From CAZAMP01 sp964486455 (lineage in GTDB: Bacteria > Eisenbacteria > RBG-16-71-46 > CAZAMP01): DNA of 38,477 bases. Of the stretch, positions 35,201 through 38,477 are shown piece by piece. The stretch covers positions 1-38,477 of the forward strand of contig CAZAMP010000040.1 in assembly GCA_964486455.1 (NCBI GenBank). Reading direction: 5' to 3'. Each line of letters begins with the position of its first letter. Position 1 is the stretch's first letter. The notes under the pieces were generated by a model. It ran no database searches. It was not told the origin of the DNA and saw nothing but the letters and a program-made list of their open reading frames with translations. The translations under genes and the position numbers were made by a program.

Positions 35201-35413
35201 CTTCCGGATAATCAGCGCGTCCGGCTGACGATCCACGATGCATCCGGTCGATTGGTGCGCACCCTCGTTGATCGCGAGTTCGAGCACGGCCGCCATCTGC
35301 TGGGTTGGGATGGGAGAAGCGGGACGGGCGCCCCGGCACCCTCCGGAATCTTCTTTCTGCGAATGCGTGTTATGAATGATGTTCGAAGCAGCAGAGTCGT
35401 TCTGCTTCGGTAG
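32282..35413 (+). CDS. Large exported protein: propeller-like domain, five FN3-like repeats, sorting domain
   Basis: 1043 aa. GGAG lies 5 nt before ATG 32282; another ATG at 32342 lacks a ribosome site. The signal peptide is preceded by a longish basic n-region (hydrophobic stretch about residues 26-45, cleavage near DAHA). Residues about 60-435 form a DUF4185-like or sialidase-like propeller domain: TWSDDDHQYTSWGDGGGF, then GKSYGMISVGGVLYMWRAG and CVSYDKGGTWTRSDWDF. Five FN3-like repeats of exactly 100 residues follow (about 437-936), each with VxWTDNGDPDGD, SGWLxVGVTxW and LEPDSTYQFEVRGRDDG. The sorting module ends it (SAYPTPFRDGLTIPFEL, HDASGRLVRTL, PSGIFFLRMR, ending RVVLLR). A surface adhesin or glycan-binding protein is likely; the enzymatic capacity of the propeller is unknown. 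Confidence 0.9.
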   Translation: MFRVPVNRKEPRFDPCRRPPMRLPAALSASFVVVVSMTLILADAHATRHEDIELDLDGVGTTRLPSFDPPYEPSSVISGVTFDWESYERRAGGSDNWPMTWSDDDHQYTSWGDGGGFPGTNSHCRVSLGVARVEGIWEDYEGYSVWGCTYDAEEGICQGTGPDTSCVAESPATFTGKSYGMISVGGVLYMWRAGRGSDTLIYTDTELCVSYDKGGTWTRSDWDFKEMDEKLVVPTMCNFGKDNAGARDDYVYHYFVRKEPTDPERLSIQRGPDGFGKIDLARVHKDSMMVQDAYEFFGGLDGNDDPVWLGIDGVFDRVPVHRDANGVGWNVSVSYNAPLGRYILLTAHTHNRTGFMGMFDAPEPWGPWTIVKYYEDGYFGEGSGVVGATTYFWNFAPKWLSEDGLDFTLVFTGGNGNGYWHDSWNALRGHFAIFNNPPNDPSDVVATSQGADSILVTWTDNGDPDEDNVQYFVREVSDTTLASGWLDMGVTEWGAGGLEPDSTYQFEVQCRDDGLPALYSNWVLSNAATTDPPPNNPPHDPSDVVATAQGPDSIHVAWTDNGDPDGDAVEYFVREVTDTTRASGWLGVGVTEWSAGGLEPDSTCQFEVRGRDDGVPPLTTNWVPSNEATTDPPPNNPPNDPTDVVAMAEESDSILVAWTDNGDPDGDSVQYFVRDVNDTTYTSGWLGVGVTDWGASGLEPDSTYQFEVRGRDDGVPPLMSNWVQSNAETTDPSENNPPHDPSDVLATVQGQTSILITWTDNGDPDGDGVQFWVRDVLDTTFVSGWLDVGILQWLATGLEPDSTYQFEGRGRDDGVPNLYSNWVQSNQATTDSSGNIPPRAPSDVLVTAVSEDSTQVGWSDQGDANGHRVRFIVKNMDDPSIHSGWLPDGVTRWTIAGTPADAANRFLIQGRDDGTPPEYSEWVACGIDTRVIIDGGSQLTGDVADVAPSLPTTLRLLSAYPTPFRDGLTIPFELPDNQRVRLTIHDASGRLVRTLVDREFEHGRHLLGWDGRSGTGAPAPSGIFFLRMRVMNDVRSSRVVLLR
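33591..35090 (+). repeat. Five in-frame 300-bp tandem repeats (FN3-like)
   Basis: Units begin at 33591, 33891, 34191, 34491 and 34791. Landmarks recur at exactly 300 bp. GAGCCGGACTCGAC recurs near 33777, 34077, 34377 and 34677, and the RDDG codons recur near 33813, 34113, 34413, 34713 and 35013. Units 1-4 are closely related at DNA level; unit 5 is clearly diverged but keeps the length. Confidence 0.9.
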
Positions 35414-35496
35414 ACAGGTGCGGCTCCACAAGCATCTCCGGTGTCGTCTGCGTCATTGGCGGACGGGACTCTCCGCGAGCTGCACTTCTTTCCAGA

Positions 35497-35784
35497 CTGA
35501 TTGAGCTCGCGTTCTCGCCTCATAGGCGTCTCACCGAATCCTCTCAACCCCGGACCACAATCCGGTTCGACACCGCTAATTCGGGTCACGTGAGTTTCCG
35601 GATCTCCAGCGCTTCGGGCGCACACGTTCGCATGCTCTTCAGCGGGACTGTCGATAGGTGCGGGCACAGCGTGGCCTGGGACGGCCTGGACGATTCTGGT
35701 CAGGCTGTCGGGAGCGGCGTGTACGTCTACTCGGTCGACGGGCTCGGCGTCAGAGAGGCGTCGCGCGTGACCGTCCTGCGGTGA
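35497..35784 (+). pseudogene. Relic sorting domain without its protein
   Basis: In one frame this encodes a recognisable sorting module: ELAFSPHRR where SPNPF is expected, then TTIRFDTANSGHVSFRI, HSVAWDGLDDSGQAVGSGV and YSVDGLGV, ending SRVTVLR. The frame is open back to about 35400 but gives no protein domain, no signal peptide and no ribosome site. A GTG at 35590 would start only the second half. It lies right after the repeat protein, which already has its own module. It is best read as the remnant of a deleted or recombined gene. Confidence 0.6.
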
Positions 35785-35831
35785 TCGCCGGTCGCCGCGG
35801 CCCTCTCGTCATAAACGGTCCGAAACGAAAC

Positions 35832-35875
35832 GCACCTGCTGCGAAACGGCTGATGCCGTGTTCCGCAGCAGGTGC
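35832..35875. terminator. Bidirectional terminator with nested hairpin
   Basis: Outer arms of 12 bp (35832-35843 with 35864-35875, GCACCTGCTGCG paired) enclose an inner 5-bp hairpin (35846-35850 with 35855-35859, loop TGAT). Short T-rich flanks lie on both strands. It sits between the rightward relic and the leftward C25 gene. Confidence 0.6.
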
Positions 35876-35914
35876 ACGTTTACGCAAACGTCGGACGTTC
35901 GCCGCGACGGTTCT

Positions 35915-38477
35915 CTACTTGATCAAGAGCAGGCGTCCCGTCAAAACCTCTCCGTCGAACGTGAGGCGGCTGAAGTAGACTCCGCTCGCGACCGGATGGC
36001 CGTCGGCATCGTTGCCTTCCCAGCGCAGCGAATGGGTCCCGGCATCATAGGGACCTCGCGCTAGTGTGGCGACGGCCCTTCCGTTCACATCGAAGATCGT
36101 GAGATCGACGACACCTCGCGCCGGCAGATCGAACTGCATCGTCGTCACGGGATTGAACGGGTTGGGGAAGTTCGGTCGCATCGCCAGCTTGACGGGCACC
36201 ATCGTGAGATCGCTCTGTACGTCCGTGGCCACGGGCCAGATTGCGTTCAGGAGGAAGTCGTCCACACCGGCTTCGACCAGTGAGCCCGAACCTCCGTCTG
36301 AGGCGACGAAGCGGAACTGCACCGCGTCCGTCAGATCGATGTAGTCCGTGAGGTCGAATGTGAATTCGACCCACGCTTCCTCGCTCGCCTGCGTGTGCTC
36401 CAAGGCCACCCACGTCTGGCCGTCGTCGGTCACCGCGACGTCCCACCAGTCCTCGTTGGGGTTGTTTCCGTGCCGGTTCGTGTACCAGCGCCAGTAGCTG
36501 ATCGAAGCGGCCATGGCGCCGTCGATGCGGAAGACGGGTGAGAGTAGCGTGGTCTTGCCGCCGTCAACGTCGTTTTCGCCGGCGGCGCCGCCAACGGACC
36601 CGTTTCCGGTGACGTAGCAATCCGTGCCAGGCGCGGGTGTGTGATCGTCCTCCATTTGAACGACGTTGCCGTTGTAGGTCGTGCCGATCGGATCGACGCG
36701 CTCCCAGATCCCGGCGGAGGCATCATCACCGGCCGCGCCAACCGTCCAACCGCGGTCGGCTTCGAAGTCGTCGAACCATCCGCCGACTGGGATTTCGTAT
36801 TCCAATGCGGCCTGGAACCCGTGTGGTCCCGATACGGCGAGGCTGAAGGCGATGTGCGTCGGTTCGGGACAGCTCTCGAGGAACTCCACCACGAAGTCAC
36901 CCATGACGGCGTCACCCTGTTCCGGAACCGAGCTGCATGTCCCGGTGGCGTCGTGGATGACGACGCTGGGGTGGAAGCAGGAGAGTGTTCCCGTGAGCTC
37001 GTCGGCGTCGGAGTGGCCGGTATTGGTGATCCACAGCTGGAGATCCACCGTCTCGCCCGCGTTGGCGTTGCCGTCCCCGTTTCCGTCCGGCGGAAGATCG
37101 ATGACGACACTGCCCGACGCGGTGAGCGCGGGTGCCTCGGCCTCGAGGGTGAACACAGCGTCCCAATCGCCTTCGCTGGCTGACGTCGATATCGTGAACT
37201 GGATGGTGTGACCGTCGGGTACCGTCCNNNNNNNNNNNNNNNNNNNNNNNNNNNNNNNNNNNNNNNNNNNNNNNNNNNNNNNNNNNNNNNNNNNNNNNNN
37301 NNNNNNNNNNNNNNNNNNNNNNNNNNNTCGCTGGCTGACGTCGATATCGTGAACTGGATGGTGTGACCGTCGGGTACCGTCCCCGCCACCTGCACGACGA
37401 ACGGTTCCGTGCACGTTCCGAAGCCGCCGGCGGGGATGTCAGGATAGTTCCGAACACCTTCGAGGATCGTGACGTACGGGTCGGCCGAGGACAGCGTGCC
37501 GATGACGCCGCTGGCCCCGGTCACGCCCACGTTCTCCAGCGTGACATCGATGCCGACGGTCTCCCCTTCGTCCAGAACGCCGTCGCCGTCGCCGTCCGGA
37601 TCGTGCACCGCGCACGTCTCGAACACGAGATAAGGCCCGCTCGGCGGCAAGACGTTGATGTCCAGGATGTACGGCTCGCGGTTCTGAGCCATCACGACGA
37701 GATGGAGTGTTCCGGGCAGGAGCACGTCCCAGAACTCGCACTCCACGCTTCCGCTCTCGTCCACCGTTCCGGCCCCGACGATCGCGCCGTCCTGTGTCAA
37801 ACCGATGTAGCTCCCGGGCGCGGCCTCGATGGTGATCGAGGGGACGGACGTGAGAATCGCGGTGGGGCAGACGACCGGGTTCGGAGTCGGCACACCGAGA
37901 TAGGTGGAGATGCTCGGGTCACCCATGAGGTTGTAGATGTTCCAGTAGTACGTCGTAAGCGAAGAGCCGGCCTCCATCACAGCCAGGTTGCCGCTGAAGA
38001 TGATGGCGTCGTTCGTGACGTACCACTGATCCATCGCCTCGCCGTGATCGTGGAAGAGACCGTCGTAGGCGCCCAGACCGTGCGTTTCGTATGTCGGGTT
38101 CGAAACGATGCTGCCGTTTCCGACGCCCCACCAGTAATCCTCGTCCCAATAGGTCGAGTTGCTGCCGCCGATGTAGCCGATCGCTCCCTTGTCGGCCGCG
38201 CGAAGCCACGTCTCGGCGAAGCACTCGGCGTAGTCGTACGTGCTCGTGAGGCAGCAGTTACCGACCGCCGTGCAATACTCGCCGTAGTTCTGGAGACCGT
38301 TGATGTTGGCTTGACTGAAGTAGGGATCCGACCACGACGTCTGGTTGCCGTGCGCGGTGTAGTTGATGTACCCCACACCGTCGCTCACGTTCTGCACGAT
38401 GTCGGCCGCGTGGGATCCCGATTCCGGGTAGAGGTACGTGTGGCTGTAGATCCCGTGCGCTTCGTTGAAGTAGTACG
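35915..38477 (-). CDS. Gingipain-like C25 cysteine peptidase with sorting domain (5' end outside window, scaffold gap inside)
   Basis: Partial: the frame is open to the right edge, so the signal peptide, propeptide and part of the catalytic domain are missing. The visible part starts in the C25 domain. The catalytic His (38350-38352, GYINYTAHGN) and Cys (38251-38256, AVGNCCLTSTYD; family position is within this Cys pair) are followed by AECFAETWL and GAIGYIGGSN, typical of gingipain relatives. Ig-like and CARDB-like domains follow (DPDGDGDGVLDEGE and GNGDGNANAGET mark their starts). A choice-of-anchor/cleaved-adhesin-like domain comes next (FEADRGWTVG, SISYWRWYTN), then the sorting module (NFPNPFNPVTTMQFDL, FDVNGRAVATL, VASGVYFSRL). 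The two halves are in different frames across the N-run. Removing 155 bp (100 N plus one 55-bp copy) puts them in one frame, so the gene is probably intact. Confidence 0.88.
37173..37227. repeat. 55-bp direct repeat flanking scaffold gap (left copy)
   Basis: Identical to 37328-37382 on the other side of the N-run. It translates to the same peptide, TVPDGHTIQFTISTSAS, in both flanking frames. This is an assembly overlap, not a biological repeat. Confidence 0.9.
37228..37327. other. Scaffold gap of 100 N
   Basis: Exactly 100 undefined bases, the conventional placeholder for an unknown gap. The flanks overlap by 55 bp, so the true gap is probably zero or negative in length. Confidence 0.98.
37328..37382. 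repeat. 55-bp direct repeat flanking scaffold gap (right copy)
   Basis: Second copy of the 55-bp overlap, identical base for base to 37173-37227. Confidence 0.9.

Noticed and set aside
37173..37382. Direct repeat as a target-site duplication or insertion scar
   Set aside because: The copies flank exactly 100 N and collapse to restore one frame, so this is an assembly overlap.

Overview
This is a high-GC bacterial chromosome segment. About half of its roughly two dozen genes encode exported proteins that end in the same roughly 80-90 residue C-terminal module, an FlgD-Ig-like or type IX-like sorting domain. The module reads NPF...(T)xIxF...V.DxxGRLVR...W(D)G.D..G..V.SGVYFxRL and ends in a short tail such as LVLSR or LLIR. 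This pattern, with a GTP-type PEP carboxykinase and good AGGAGG ribosome sites, is what I would expect from an uncultured FCB-superphylum lineage such as Candidatus Eisenbacteria or Krumholzibacteriota. The phylum call is inference. A 100-N scaffold gap flanked by identical 55-bp sequence indicates a metagenome assembly.

Layout, left to right. 1-815 is a lower-GC stretch with a possible small Cys-rich protein gene and a strong forward terminator. 815-7442 holds three exported proteins: a reprolysin-like zinc protease (-), a beta-helix protein (+) and an Asp-box propeller (-). 7766-10786 has a SAM methyltransferase and pckG (both -). 11190-12451 is an exported class II glutamine amidotransferase-like protein whose signal peptide and catalytic domain lie in different frames, separated by a G8 tract. 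12632-14443 (+) has an aminotransferase-like fragment, a one-TM protein with a LiaF/DUF4097-like beta domain, and a NicO/UreH-type metal exporter with a His-rich loop. 14568-16838 (+) is a large exported protein apparently started at CTG. 16966-19125 holds an AEC permease (-) and a divergent YchF-like P-loop protein (+). 19240-21487 (-) is a two-gene unit: a Tat-exported aldo/keto reductase with Fe-S cysteines, then a DUF6599-like protein. 21573-25574 (-) has an exported alpha/beta hydrolase and an exported propeller. 25845-26696 (+) is a YD/Asp-rich repeat lipoprotein. 26903-28764 has a response regulator (+) converging on an MscS-type channel (-). 28857-31968 (-) has a small exported protein and an M23 endopeptidase-like protein. 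32282-35413 (+) is a 1043-residue protein with five exact 300-bp FN3-like repeats, followed by a relic sorting domain. 35915-38477 (-) is a gingipain-like C25 peptidase cut by the window edge and interrupted by the scaffold gap.

Taken together, the segment looks like chromosomal background: central metabolism, transport and signalling, interspersed with a large surface or secreted proteome. That proteome includes three proteases (M12B-like, M23, C25), a lipase-like hydrolase, adhesin-like repeat proteins and propellers, all addressed by one C-terminal signal. The secretion machinery itself is not in this window. Several exported genes share an extended -10-like promoter (TGnTAnnnT) 44-115 bp before the start codon. 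The most unusual items are the exported Ntn-type amidotransferase with a homopolymer frameshift, the YchF paralog lacking its switch II segment, the response regulator with a histidine-less HPt-like domain, and the small Cys-rich gene near the left edge.
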